Positions 1 to 10,803 are shown, numbered from the stretch's first letter. The stretch: 64,000 bases of DNA from Adiantum capillus-veneris (GCA_014529385.2 CM043957.1:70763003-70827002); one strand, 5' to 3'. A program made the numbers and translations. The notes: a model not told the origin generated them from the sequence alone.

Positions 1-652
1 CCTATTTAAATTACTCAAAAAATAGAGTATTTCTACTAAATTAATTAGGTAGATTAATTTTCTGAGCTTCTCCTAATTATCACGGGTTTTGAAACACCTA
101 AATAACCACTGATAAATATATCACAATATTTGAATTCCATTTACTCATTTATCCTATTTAAATGACTCACAAAACAGAGTATTTCTGCTAACTTAATTAG
201 CTAGATTAATTTTTTGAGCTTCTCCTAATTATCACGGGTTTTTGAACACCTAATTAACTATTGATAAATATATCACAACATTTGAAATCCATTTACTAGT
301 TTCCCCTATTTAAATTGCTCAAAAAGCAGAGTTTTTCTCCTAAATTAATTAGCTAGAATAATTTTCTGAGCTTTTTCTAATTATCACCGGTTCTTGAACA
401 CCTAATTAACTACTGATAAATATATCACAACATTTGAAATCCGTTTACTAATTTTCTCTATTTAAATTACTCAAAAAATAGAGTATTTTTGCTAAATTAA
501 TAAGATAGATTAATTTTCTGAGCTTCTCCTAATTACCACGGGTTTGTGAACACCTAAGTAACTACTGATAAATATATCAAAACAAATGAAATCCATTTAC
601 TAATTTCCCTTATTAAAATTTCTCAAAAAGCAGAGTAATTATGCCTAATTAA
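1..652. repeat. 152-bp tandem array, four full units and a partial fifth
   Basis: Units begin at about 1, 153, 305, 457 and 608 with variants of CCTATTTAAATTACTCAAAA, giving a period of 152 bp. Each unit then carries a TTAATTAG block, a TTTTCTGAGCTTCTCCTAATTA-like block and a GATAAATATATCACAA block. Units differ by scattered substitutions. The array reaches base 1, so it probably continues to the left. It may be a satellite or the U3 repeat array of an LTR. Confidence 0.9.
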
Positions 653-1581
653 TTAGGAAAACTTCTCAAAAAATTATAGGATAATTTTCCTAGATTAATG
701 ACTGTCTAATGCATCTCTGATAATTACTTCAACTTAATCTAATCTTAATTAATATATTTACCATCAATTCATGGTTAATTTGGCTAATTTCAGTCCTATT
801 ATAATAGGATAATTAATTAGCTTAGTATTACTAAACTTAATTCTAATAATCAGTAGAGATTAATTAATTAAGAGAGGTTTGAGGAGCATACATATGCCTA
901 ATCTTTGATTTATTAACAAATATCTTAATCTAACCTTGCTAATTAAGAAAGATTAGAGTAATTACCATTTAGTTTAATCAATTAGAGATTAATCTCTAAT
1001 GATTTCTGCGTAGTGTCCTCTCTAGATGAGAGAGAGAGTATCAAGGCTCCGAGTCTGTGTAAAATGTGAAGCTAGGGGTCCTATTTATAGTTTTCTGGCA
1101 CTCTTAAGCTCTCACAGGCTTAAAAAAGCAGTTGCTTGCACTTCAAGCAGCCCCCTACAGGTCAAAAAACGACCCCTGCTACTAAATGAGTCCCTGGCAG
1201 GTCAGTGATGACCCTCCCATTACCTGCCAGCTTTTAAAATATCAATTATGCTATATTTTGACCTATTTTTGCTTAATTGGTAAATATCTAGTAAATATCT
1301 AGGAGGACTTTAATAAAGTCTATGCTTAAATGATTACTGCAACCCTTCAATTTTACCTATTTTACTCAATTCACAGTGTAAACTTCCAGGGGTCATAACT
1401 ATGCCAGTTTTTATCGGAATTCAATTCTGAAAATTTCTAGCCCGGGGTTTGTTGTGCTTAAGATTCCAAAAATACCAATATTTGCCATGGTCGGACAATT
1501 CTATATTTCTTTTTCAATAATCATATCAGTTTGATTAAGCTTTATATAACCTTTAAGTTTTCAGAAACTGGAAACCTTACA
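653..1581. other. AT-rich spacer, possible LTR sequence on the minus strand
   Basis: No gene is recognised. Bases 653-1000 are AT-rich with many TTAATTA motifs and continue the style of the tandem array. Bases 1020-1210 are GC-richer and hold a short open frame with no family resemblance. A minus-strand TATA-like motif at 1081-1090, followed on that strand by a pyrimidine-rich stretch, would fit the promoter part of an LTR, but I could not find matching LTR ends. Confidence 0.35.
1081..1090 (-). promoter_or_regulatory. TATA-like box, minus strand
   Basis: CTATAAATAG on the minus strand, with CTCTCTCTCTCATC about 50-65 bases further along that strand. This resembles a plant pol II core promoter with a pyrimidine-rich leader, as often seen in LTRs. 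Only sequence similarity supports it. Confidence 0.35.
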
Positions 1582-1722
1582 GGTGAGGTGGTTAGCTTAT
1601 GTGACCCTAAACGTGGACTGTGAGGTCACGGGTTTAAATATCGACGATGCGCCTCATTTTTTCCGTTGATCAAGTTTAGTGCCCCTCATTTTTTTGACGA
1701 CGTGTCTCGTTTTTCCTGCTGG
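1582..1722 (+). repeat. tRNA-derived SINE-like head
   Basis: The stretch opens with GGTGAGGTGGTTAGC, like the head of plant tRNA-derived SINEs. About 48 bases on it has GGGTTTAAATATC, readable as a decayed pol III B box (GGTTCGAATCC with both CpG positions changed to TpG/CpA). A T-rich tail follows. The outer LTR element interrupts this sequence at 1722, and its continuation resumes after 38692. No second copy is in the window, so the call rests on tRNA-like layout alone. Confidence 0.4.
1718..1722. other. Target site duplication GCTGG (left copy) of the outer LTR element
   Basis: GCTGG directly precedes the left LTR, and the same five bases follow the right LTR at 38688-38692. A 5-bp duplication is standard for LTR retrotransposon integrases and shows that the outer element ends are original. 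Confidence 0.93.
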
Positions 1723-2661
1723 TGTTTGCGGGTCGCCGCGACGGACGTCCATAGCATAGCTCTCAAGCATCAACATAAAATTATCGATACAGGGGAAGCA
1801 ACTCGGATGAGGCATGAAAACTCACTAGGATGTCAACCCTAATGAAGTGAACTCGAAGAGATGCAACTACTAACTCTACAAGCAAATCAATCGCACTAAA
1901 GCCAAGTAATCTGCCTATGTCCTTCTACACAGCTCTACAGTCATCACTCCCGTTCACCATGTAAATCATGTCGGAATCGCCCGAAACTTGAAGGGAAGCT
2001 ATAGGGGACTATCAGGAACATATCCTATCACTGTCACAGCATTCTGGGGAGGTACATGGATCGCGATCGTTCATTCCACAATACACAAAAACAGTAAACG
2101 GATGATCCTAAAGGGTCGTTTTTGGGTCCCTAAAGCCTCTCCTAGAGTCAAAACAACATAAAATACGCATATAAACACTCAAAACAACGATTTAAGGCCT
2201 AAACGGATGCGTTTGAAACCTTCACCGAATCTTGAATACTTACACTTGAATGAAAGAGCAGAGTAAGAGGAACACAATGCAAGAAACAAAACTGAATTTG
2301 GATTACCATAGCTACAGAAGCGATGATTACAAGTTGGAGCAATGAGGTAGCTCTCTGTGTGTAACGCAATAGTCACTTATCTTCAAAAAATAATCTCCCT
2401 TTTCCCACTAACCTTAGTGTATTATATACCTAGGGCTTTCTAAAGTGGCCGGCGGCCAACTTCTCATGGACCTTTACATACATTATTGGAAAAATTACAT
2501 CTTTGACTTAGACTTGACATAGACGATTGACCTTAGGCTTTTACAAGGTTTAATGTATTAAACATCGGACAAATAATGTGACCACATCAAAACTTTGGCT
2601 GGCTGACCCAACGGGCGCCTTGGCTAGGTGGGCACTTGTATGTTGTTATCACCTCCAAACA
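1723..2661 (-). repeat. 3' LTR of the outer element (939 bp)
   Basis: It matches 37749-38687 over its full length and ends in the inverted repeat TGTTTG/CAAACA. It holds one copy of the CG-rich palindrome of the element's leader at 2059-2069 (GATCGCGATCG core) and a minus-strand TATA-like motif near 2412-2420. The boundary at 2661 is set by CAAACA followed by the polypurine tract. Confidence 0.95.
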
Positions 2662-2672
2662 CTCCCCCCTTC
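2662..2672 (-). other. Polypurine tract of the outer element
   Basis: On the minus strand the bases just before the 3' LTR read AAGGGGGGAG, the expected plus-strand primer for reverse transcription. A near duplicate of the same purine run lies about 70 bases away, near 2731-2742. Confidence 0.85.
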
Positions 2673-3817
2673 CTAGCTTGTGTCGTCCCTTGACACAACC
2701 ATTTGTAGTCTGGTCTTCTTGTTGATGAGACTCCCCCCTTCCTTGATTATGTTATATCTGGCATGTTTTGCTTGTTCAAATGGGGTGCCCGTTTGCCTTT
2801 GATTGATGAACATGTGTTCTTTGTGATTTGGATGTTGTGGACGAGGAATTTGTGCATGTTGTTGCACATCGTGCTTTACCTTTCCATTTGTGCAGTTGGT
2901 CGATGATACTTGCTTCTTTGGATACTTTGCCTCCTGGTGTAGTTGACTTTTTATTGGAGCGCGTATCTCAAAATGTTGAGACTTTGACATGTGTGCACTG
3001 GCATCTCCAATTTGATTTTCTTTGCCACTTTGTCAATAGAGCTTTGTTGGTATCTTTGAAGATAAGAGCTTCTCTTGTCGAAGCATAGTTGAGAACAATG
3101 TGGCCCCACTTTATCTCTTTGAAGATCGTGTAACAAATTCTTTATTGGTTTCTTTTGATGGAAGGAATATATACAATAGAATAGTGATGGGTGTTTCTAA
3201 ATTAGGGTATAGAACCTGAATGACCAAAGGGAAAAACCCAGTGGGAAAAATGCCTTTGGTATACGCTCTTATTGGGGTTGAACACTTGGAAGTTGAGTAC
3301 CTGTTCATGCAAGGTGAGTGCTTGGGAGAAATAAAGTAAGAGTGCGTAATGCAAGTGCCAATTATGGGACACTCTATATGCACACAAGATTTCTTTCAAG
3401 AAAATCATGCGGTGTGAAAAATGAGTTGTTGGGTGCTTCAAGGAACAAATGTAGCACATGTGATATCCAAGGACACCTCAATAGCTTCCACATTTCCAAG
3501 AAGGGTTTTTGATGTTGAAGCTTCTCCACTCATTACTCACTATGCATAGTGCGTGAGTGTCTTTTGGACTCTCTTCTTCACTTTACCAAACTTAAAATAC
3601 ATAGACTTGGACTCTTATGCTCACCTATACCAGCATGAGTGACACAACATAAATATGCTCAACTCCTCCACCTTGAGCAGTACCTAGAATAGCTAAGACT
3701 CTTAGACGACAGATATTCATATTACTTGAAGCTTTGGGACTAATGCCTTGCTTATTTAGTGGCTTAGCTACCCGACTCTCGACTTTTATGCCATGTATTT
3801 TTAATGGCGACTTGGAC
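2673..3817 (-). other. 3' untranslated part of the outer element
   Basis: It lies between the last recognisable frame and the polypurine tract. Short open frames occur in both directions, but none resembles a known domain and several overlap one another. The stretch contains a second purine-run copy near 2731. I treat it as non-coding or badly decayed internal sequence. Confidence 0.5.
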
Positions 3818-4629
3818 TTACCTGTTCATGGCCTGAAACCCAATGCGATAAGTTCTTGAGATTAAGGCCTCTATCATTGTGTTGGTCTTTGGATGCCACC
3901 ATTTTGTCGAGTAGGTTGGCATATTTTGGCTCCTCTTGACTTGCTTGTTGTATGTTGATACTTCTTTGTAAAACAAATCCTTCAGCTCTGATAGGGCTTG
4001 ATGTAGCCTTTGCATTATTTCCATGAGAAGCGATTGTCGAGATGTGTGGGTTCTCTGTGATTGAGTTTCCACTAGCAATTTGTTTGCCTTTTGTTGGTGT
4101 TCTTTCGCTTGCCTGAGTATTTTGTATTCTGTTGATAGCACGTCTTGTTCCTTGTAGAACTCGTTGGTTGAGGTGGGTAGGTCCAGGCTGTTACTTTAGG
4201 ATTTTTGGCCCAAACATTAGTGTTTCCTTGGAAGTAGCCTTGAGCAGTGATTGACTCATTTGATGCTACCCACCCTGTCACCTTTTGTTGTTGTGGTTGA
4301 ACCCGTGTTTCATGTATCCAAACTGGGTCTTTGACTTGGATGTGCTCTTTGGATACCAACACTTGGTTGACATTCTTCGGCTTCTTCTGGATGCTTTTTT
4401 GTGATGGAAACTTTGGTTGATAGACTTTTTGCTTTGGTTTCCATTGCATTGTTGATGGTGTGGCTCTTGATGTAGAGGCTTCGTAGGAAATTTGATGGAA
4501 GCTCGTTGAAGGTAAAGTCGTCTGGCGAGGTTGATATACTTCAATGTTTACCTTTGCTTTACCTTTTTCCGCGATGGTTGGCGATTTCTTCTCTGCATGG
4601 ATTTGAGAAGCTTCATGGAGTCTTACCAT
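3818..4629 (-). pseudogene. Basic, low-complexity Gag-polyprotein tail of the outer element
   Basis: Two overlapping minus-strand frames (4629-4072 and 4141-3818) suggest one coding stretch broken by a frameshift near 4100. The first is rich in Lys, Gln, Pro, Ser and Thr with many basic pairs, as in nucleic-acid-binding tails. The second begins with a heptad-like stretch rich in Glu, Gln, Lys and Leu that could form a coiled coil. No enzymatic motif is visible. It lies downstream of the protease-like frames, where pol would be in a complete element. Confidence 0.5.
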
Positions 4630-4683
4630 TGTTGTTGTTGTTGAAGCTTTTGATTGTTGTCGAAAGAAGATGTTCCTCCAGCT

Positions 4684-5481
4684 TTATGTCAGGACCAGAC
4701 TCTCTTTGATATGATGGGAGTTGATGATGTGGAAAGTATCTTTATACTCCCCGGTACTCAATTTGAGTATAGCTTCTGCCACTCCAAAGCTAGGAATCGG
4801 CATTTTTGAACTTGTGTAAAATGTTTCTTCTAGATCATTGATTGGTGGCTTTCCCATCATGATCCACGTTCCATAAGTCATTAGATTCCTAGTAGCATAA
4901 GGATCAATTGCGGCTGAACATGTAACCTTGACCTCTGTTTGTCCGCATAAATTGAACTTGATCAATGTGGGATATTTTTCATCTTTGGCTTCTTCCTCAT
5001 TCTTCCTTTGATCTTGCGTTTGTAGAACATCTGTTGATGTGGAGCTTTGCACATCTGATTCTTCTTGTACTTTCAACTCTGCATCATTGGGAGTTAGTTT
5101 CTTTGGAGTAGATGTTGACTCTTTAAGTATGTCAATGATGACATCTCCACTTGGTTGTACTGCTCTCCTAGTTTGTGTTTGTGCAGCATCCTCCTTGACA
5201 TAGCTATTTGTCCCTCTATTTTCATTCTCACAATTCTCATTAGCATGTCTCATCACTTTCAACATAAAACATGAAACTAGGTCGTAGCCTTCTTCATCAC
5301 AAAACTTGGTTGGAGTTACCTCATTTACAGACACATCCAATGTTGCCGGTATTTGAGTCCATCCAAATGGCTCAAATAATTGCTCTGGAAAGGGTTCTGG
5401 TATGTAATCTTCATCGTCCATTGATCGTTCTAGGATGCAATGCTCCTTCACTAAGCTTCCACACTTCGAAGCACCACACAT
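4684..5481 (-). pseudogene. Second retropepsin-like domain with altered active site, outer element
   Basis: A 265-residue frame. The first 165 residues are acidic and low in complexity (Glu, Asp, Ser, Thr). Residues of about 170-265 look like a retropepsin fold: a strand reading IKFNLCGQTEVKVTCSA, then AAIDPYATRNLM where an active enzyme has DSGAT, then a run resembling the protease core. The Ser-Gly after the catalytic Asp is replaced by Pro-Tyr, so proteolysis is unlikely. It could be a structural paralogue of the protease domain just upstream or a mutated copy. The ATG start is nominal, since the frame may once have been continuous with the preceding one. Confidence 0.55.
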
Positions 5482-5567
5482 CCAAAGTTTTTGTTTGGTT
5501 TGTAGCCACGCATGTATCTCTTTCCCATTGACTATAGTAGAATCAATTTCTTCTAAAGGAGCTCTAT

Positions 5568-5933
5568 CTACATCTCTATAGCTACTCCAGCCCCACTATC
5601 AAGTATAGCCAATGTTTTAACTCCTTTGTATTCCACAGGTAAGGTGGTGTTTCCTTCTTCTCCTTCACAATATTCCCCCACCTTGTTTATTGGCACAGGT
5701 TTAACGTTTGCACTTTCTTGTTGAGTTTTGTTTGATTTTTCATTTGAGGGTAGATCTTGAAGAGGTATCTTGAATCCCATCTTCCCCAAATTGTTGCCTA
5801 CTTCATCCCATACATGTGGTCTAATCTTAAGCAGTTCAGATAGAGTAATGGTGCACTGTATTGGAGCTGACATCAACTCTTGCATACTCTTTGTATCCAT
5901 CATCTTGGATATGGCTTTCCTCTGAGATGGCAC
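5568..5933 (-). pseudogene. Aspartic protease (retropepsin) domain of the outer element
   Basis: A 121-residue frame with VKTLAILDSGAGVAIEM near its C-terminus, the typical active-site loop of a retrotransposon aspartic protease (catalytic Asp in DSGA). The preceding part (residues 20-50, SAPIQCTITLSELLKIRP) resembles the segment seen upstream of protease in plant Gag-Pro proteins. The frame stops right after the active-site loop, so the second half of the domain is lost or shifted. Its neighbours are the Gag linker upstream and the second protease-like frame downstream. Confidence 0.65.
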
Positions 5934-5955
5934 CGCTCTAGTCTCTGAGTCTGCC

Positions 5956-6501
5956 TCATGTTCTCCTATGTATGAGGGGTAAGGTCTTCAAGGACTTTGG
6001 TTTGCTTTCAATTGAAACTTCCGTCCCTGCATCTCCATTTAGAGATTGAATGTCTCCCTGATAGACATCATGCCCTGTATTGACCTCAGTTATGGGTGCA
6101 GATTGGCATGTCGCACTTCCATATTTTGCACTTCTAATTGCTTCCCACAATTCATTTGGCCATGGCTCATCTATGTTTGGGATAGGTGTCATAAATTGTG
6201 ATCTTGACCTTGCATCATTAGTGGTGTTGGCCACTACTTGATCATCTAGTTGAATTTCTAGGTTGTTGGTTTCTTGCGTTGCGGTCTTTGCTTGCACATC
6301 CTTTTGTGATTCTAGCTCAATGTTTCTTTGAGTTAATGTTTCAACAACCTTCGCCTTAGGCATTTCAAATCCAGGACTTTTTGGTTTTTTTTCCTGAGGT
6401 GGAATTGGTGCTTCAGGCTCCATCATTGCCTGTGCAGTTTTTACCAATTCCTTACACATTTTCAACCTCTCAGTCTCTACCTCAGCATGAGGATATTTCA
6501 T
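5956..6501 (-). pseudogene. Gag-Pro linker frame of the outer element
   Basis: A 181-residue hydrophilic frame rich in Glu, Lys, Pro and Thr, with no recognised domain. A stretch near residue 115 (PIPNIDEPWPNELWEAIRSAK) is the only ordered-looking part. It lies between the zinc-knuckle frame and the protease frame in the same direction and is best read as the variable Gag-Pro linker. Confidence 0.5.
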
Positions 6502-6625
6502 CCCTCATTGCTCTAGGGTTTGGTTGGGTTTCAATCTAGCCTCATATGCTTCCAGTGCAGCATCTAATGGCTCTAGGACTTTGTCTACCAACACAGATCC
6601 TCCAGAAGACACCTTTCTTGGTTTC

Positions 6626-6937
6626 TTATCGCTCACCACCATTTTGTTTTCCCATTCTTGTTTTAACTGCCCCTTTGTCTCTTGTAATTCTGTTTTGTAG
6701 TGTAGTTTGATTTGTAATTGTTTTTGCTTTAATTCTGTATCTTTCGGCTTTCCAGGATTTTCTCCCAGTCCTCACTGACACACTAGTTGTTTCCCCTTGT
6801 TTGGGTTGTTGATCTTTCTCCTCATTAGCTTGGTCCTCAGCATTTTCTTTTGCTTGGGCTCTAGTCACTACCTTCACAAGAATTTTGGGTTCTGCCTCTG
6901 ATCCACTTGGAGAAGGTAACACTCCCACAACATTCAT
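6626..6937 (-). pseudogene. Basic Gag linker frame of the outer element
   Basis: A 103-residue frame dominated by Lys, Arg, Gln and Glu, with AQAKENAEDQANEEKDQQPK as its most helical part. No domain is recognised. It follows the zinc-knuckle frame and probably belonged to the same polyprotein before frameshifts separated them. Confidence 0.45.
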
Positions 6938-6997
6938 TGTTGTTTTCCCCTGTTTGTTTGGGTGTTTTGGACAATTAGGAACAACGTGTGTAATGGC

Positions 6998-7574
6998 TCA
7001 CTCCAAACAATATCCAATTATCTCTACACGAGAACAATTCTTGGCCCAATGATTACCTCCACACTTGTAGCATGGTCCATCTTGTTGAGTCACTAGTGGC
7101 ACAATTGATGGTTGTTCTTGCTTAGCCAGAATGGTCTCTGGTCTATGCTCTTGATTGGCTATGAACATCAGAGTGTCCTCATTCAATGAATAGAGTTTTC
7201 TCATAGGTTCTTGCCCCAACCTAGGTTGTGATACCTCAGCTCTTTGTAAAGCCCTTGATACAACCCTATTTTGAAATAATGGATGATTTGGTAATGGCAT
7301 TTGTTTTTCTATTTGATGTCCAAATAGTATCCCCCTCGTGTAGGTTTGATTATAGTAGCACTCACTCATCTGATGATTGGTCCATTTTTGCTCAATGGCA
7401 CACCATTTTATTCGTTGTGCTACTTGCACTGATAGCTCATCTAGGTTGTTCATTAATTGAGACATAACCACTTGCCTTGTGTTGGTTTCACTAGATGCTA
7501 AAGGAGCATTATCCATAGTGATCTTTGTATCACCAATTTTCTTGCCATAGACTTTACAATTGTCAACTATGTAT
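6998..7574 (-). pseudogene. Gag C-terminal part with CCHC zinc knuckle, outer element
   Basis: The minus-strand frame enters from the edge of the nested insertion at 7574 and runs to 6998. Its C-terminal part carries CYKCGGNHWAKNCS, a CX2CX4HX4C zinc knuckle that binds RNA in Gag nucleocapsids. The upstream part is Gln-rich and helical. The frame is in phase with the capsid frame on the other side of the insertion (33853-34070), with one copy of the GTAT duplication between them, so the insertion split a single open gag. Confidence 0.75.
7571..7574. other. Target site duplication GTAT (left copy) of the nested Tat-type array
   Basis: GTAT precedes the first LTR at 7575 and GTAT follows the last LTR at 33849-33852. 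Counting GTAT once keeps the interrupted gag frame open, which supports a 4-bp duplication over five. Confidence 0.75.
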
Positions 7575-10207
7575 TGATCGCCGTTTTTTCGCTATTCAAA
7601 ATTGTCATAGTGAGCTACCTCACCCTACCAAATTCACCCAAACACTATGGCTATCCCTACCATTTCACTGTGAATAGGCGTGTGTGAGTTAGGGGACTTT
7701 TCCCATATTTTCTTAAAAATCCTCAATTAGCTAGTCACTGGGCTAGTTGAGCCAAAAAATTAAAAAAATAATTAAAAAAGGTATATTATGGCCTCTTTGT
7801 GTGTAAATATTTCATTATATATATGGCATAAATATAGGGATTTTTATAATTATTTTGATATTTTATTTAAATATTTATACCTAGGCGTGTGTTTTATTAA
7901 ACTTATGTATGCCTTCTTTCATCCTCTTGCACCATAAGTGTATTTTTTACCAATGTGTACATACTCTAACCTCATATTTTTCTTTTATACAAATCACCCC
8001 CACATTTTCACCCTCACCCTCGTGAAAACAAAAAAATTGATTTCTACTTTCTTAGTCATGTTTATTATATTATTTTCATTTACTTGCATACCTTTTCCTC
8101 TTTCACCAAAATAATACAAAGAGGGACCATATCATATGATTTCAATATCTTTCCATATCCAAAATTCCTCCATATTTTTATTATTATTTTTACTCATTAT
8201 TCTAACACCATGTGCTCATTGAGCTAAAATCCATGAATAGTCCATACACTAGTCCCACCATGTATATATTGCTTTATTCACCAAGAATCCTCCTCCATGC
8301 ATGTGTAAAGGGAAACTTGGATGCTTTTTATTATGATATGACAAAGGAGGGGCTGACTCTTGGATACATTGTACAAATTCAACAAAAGAGGGGGCCACTA
8401 AAAGACTTTTGCAGGCATAAAAAACAGGCTTTTTGGTGAGAATTTTTGCACCTTTCTCCGCTCGGAATTTGAAAAAGTAATCAAAAGAGAAAATGTAGCC
8501 CACAATCTAAATAATCACATTAAATTTTTTCATGATTTTTGAAACTACCAGCGGTGAGATAGAATTTTTTGAGTGGACCCCAGTCTGCCCACTTTTCTCA
8601 CAAAGTAACCCATAGTCTTCTCTCACCTCCTTTCCCACTTCCACACACATACACTCATTCCTCTCCATCCCTCACTCAAACCTACAACTTTCATGGCTTA
8701 CTTCATCTTCTTCACCATTTCCATCTCTCCTTACTCCATAGCTCAAGAGATTATCATCTCTACACACATATAGCTCAATTTCTCTCTCTAGAATCAAATT
8801 CATATTACCATAACCTCTTCATCCTTTCATAAAAAGAGAGAAAATCAGAAAATAACCAAGCTCAAGCCCTGCAAAAGGAGTATTTTGATCATGGAGAATT
8901 CAACTTCCCCATGGTCACAAGAACTGCACCGACAAAGTTCTACAACCGCTTCATTCACTGGAGGAGAAGGTGAAAAATTTCATTTACATCTTGTGGTTTC
9001 CACCAAATTGTGTATATTCTCATCCTTCTCTTACTTTTTATCATTGTATAAATCATAATACACCTTGAGTGTATATGCCATGTAATTTTACCCCATCCTA
9101 CTAACTTCAAACTACTAACACGAACTACTAACCTTTTTTTGGTAAATTGCACCCACTCTACTCTACCGTGGAGTAGGCAACCTTACACAAAAAATCACTC
9201 ACCTCTCTAGAATCTTCTCTATTTCACATCAATAATTCTCTCCTCTTGACCCCACATCCATGTGATTCAAGAGACAAGAGAGCCCCACTCTTATAAGAAC
9301 ATATAAAAAATTTCATAAACATGGTTTTCTATGAAAATGTTGATTAGGTATAATCCTAATTAGGGCTCTCCTCACCTATAAATAGAGCCCTTATCCCTTT
9401 GTAAATAGCAAGGATCCCTACACTATTCCTCACTACTTTGAGCGTGCCATTCACCATCTTAGTTTTAGGGAGTGAGAGTGAGCTCTCTATGGACCATTAC
9501 ATGCGGTGTATAGGAAAGCTTTTTTGAGCTAGTTGTAACATTGCAAGGGGTGAGTGATTCATAACTTCCAATCAAAGTTGTACCTACTCTTGTGCATCAA
9601 TTTAATCAATAAGTTGGGTGCAAATTGCGGGTCAAAACTCTCATGAGTCTCTCTAATTCACGCTTGGCAACCTCATCTCGTTTGGTTTAAGGTGACGCGT
9701 TTTCATTTTGAGATTCTTTTGTAGTATCTGCTTGTATGCGACTCAAGAGCTCTTGTGTTTGTTTTTGTTGCTTGGGAAAACATTATAAGAGGGTTGTATG
9801 GTGAGAGGTCTCCCATAACCCTAAGATAATGTGTAGTTTGCAACATCATCAAACTTAATCATGTCTCTTGACTCTCCAAGCTGTTCATACACCCACGTCA
9901 ATCATTAAAATTGATGCTAAATTCTTGCACAAAGATCTCTCTCTTTCTTGTGTGTTTGGTGTGTGTATTTTTAGCATTTAAATTAGTGATAGTGTACCCT
10001 TCCTTCTTGCTCGTATTACTAAGGGATTCTCCTCTTTTGCGTCCTAGCTCGCTCTCTAACTAGGTGGTGCCCCTATCTTGTTTGGGTTTGGCTGTGGGTT
10101 GGTTGTTGTGTTGTGCTTGTGGTTGCCCCAGCCCCAATTGAGCAGCATGGGAGCCTTGAGGGGTGTTTAGAGGTCGCCTCTCTTATTGCCCGCCCTGGAC
10201 TGTCTCA
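7575..10207 (+). repeat. LTR 1 of the Tat-type array (2633 bp)
   Basis: It starts TGATCGCCG where the other copies have TGATAGCCG, and ends CTGTCTCA just before the spacer ATTT and primer site. It is AT-rich, with long C/T-rich runs around 8600-8760, a TATA box at 9377-9385 and a purine-pyrimidine downstream region. Short open frames within it (for example 8212-8439) recur in the other LTRs because the LTR sequence recurs. I give them no coding function. Confidence 0.95.
9368..9392 (+). promoter_or_regulatory. TATA box in an 8-bp inverted repeat, LTR 1
   Basis: TATAAATAG lies in a strong plant TATA context. It is preceded by AGGGCTCT and followed by AGAGCCCT, which are exact reverse complements, so the TATA box sits at the edge of a potential stem-loop. 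The same arrangement occurs in the other two LTRs. Transcription would run rightwards into the element. Confidence 0.75.
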
Positions 10208-10211
10208 ATTT

Positions 10212-10230
10212 TGGTGCCCCCACGGAGGAC
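10212..10230 (+). other. Primer binding site of internal region 1
   Basis: TGGTGCCCCCACGGAGGAC starts four bases after LTR 1, and TGG complements the CCA end of a tRNA. The identical stretch follows LTR 2 at 25964. I cannot assign the tRNA from memory. Confidence 0.7.
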
Positions 10231-10283
10231 AGCTTATGTATGTTTTGTGTAGGCTCAACCTTTAGCATAATCAAGTAGCTTGC

Positions 10284-10496
10284 ATGAATCACGAGAATTT
10301 GTATGATCCTTTTATTGCCATTGCAAGGAAAAAGGTGCACATAATTGTTAGTACTAAGTTACAATTTCAACGAGTAATTCGTAGGATTTTGGGCCCTCGT
10401 AGGTTGGCCGATATAAATGCTTCGGTAAATCCTTTTATTTTGCCTCTTATTAGGTATGACCTTAGTTTGGACGTCTATATTTTTGTTTTGTTTTAA
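10284..10496 (+). CDS. Small leader ORF a of Tat-type copy 1 (70 aa)
   Basis: A 70-residue frame 70 bases after the primer site. It aligns along about 50 residues with the next small ORF (10518-10736). Shared features are a basic, beta-rich core and the C-terminal block NPFILPLIRYDLSLDVYIF, which matches NPIILPLIDYHRSFDVNIF downstream. The same ORF is intact in copy 2 (26036-26248) with few changes. No family is recognised. Survival in both copies and the paired arrangement suggest a real product or an N-terminal Gag-related domain, but this is inference. Confidence 0.5.
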   Translation: MNHENLYDPFIAIARKKVHIIVSTKLQFQRVIRRILGPRRLADINASVNPFILPLIRYDLSLDVYIFVLF

Positions 10497-10517
10497 GAAT
10501 TAGGTCATGCATAGACC

Positions 10518-10736
10518 ATGGATAATGGCCCAGGAATAGAGGTTTTGCCCTTCCATTTCACTCCACACATTAGAGTAAACATTGCAATTAGTAGAAAAAT
10601 CCATTTTCAACAACGTATGGTGTTCATGTTTGGTGCCCAAAGAGTAGGAGAAATTCTCGCGTCACCAAACCCTATCATCCTACCTCTTATTGATTATCAT
10701 AGGTCATTTGATGTGAATATTTTTATTTTGTTGTAG
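10518..10736 (+). CDS. Small leader ORF b of Tat-type copy 1 (72 aa), paralogue of ORF a
   Basis: It begins 21 bases after ORF a ends and is its diverged duplicate: HIRVNIAISRKIHFQQR against the matching part of ORF a, then FGAQRVGEI against LGPRRLADI, then the shared NPxILPLIxYxxSxDVxIFxL ending. It lies just upstream of gag. In copy 2 the corresponding frame carries a 1-bp insertion. The function is unknown. Tat-clade relatives such as Ogre carry an extra ORF before gag, but I cannot show homology to it. Confidence 0.5.
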   Translation: MDNGPGIEVLPFHFTPHIRVNIAISRKIHFQQRMVFMFGAQRVGEILASPNPIILPLIDYHRSFDVNIFILL

Positions 10737-10803
10737 AATAGATTGCAATTTAGAAAATATTATTGAAAAAAACAAAAACGTGCGTCACTTTGGAATCAAT
10801 TCA

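Noticed and set aside
1-652. CRISPR-like direct repeats
   Set aside because: The 152-bp units are contiguous tandem repeats without unique spacers, and the sequence is plant nuclear DNA.
1582-1660. A functional tRNA gene
   Set aside because: The cloverleaf arms do not pair convincingly and the B box is decayed, so only a SINE-like head is claimed.
8212-8439. A 75-residue frame found at equivalent places in all three LTRs (also 16671 and 31849)
   Set aside because: Recurrence follows from the LTR being repeated; no domain, no start context and no known protein.
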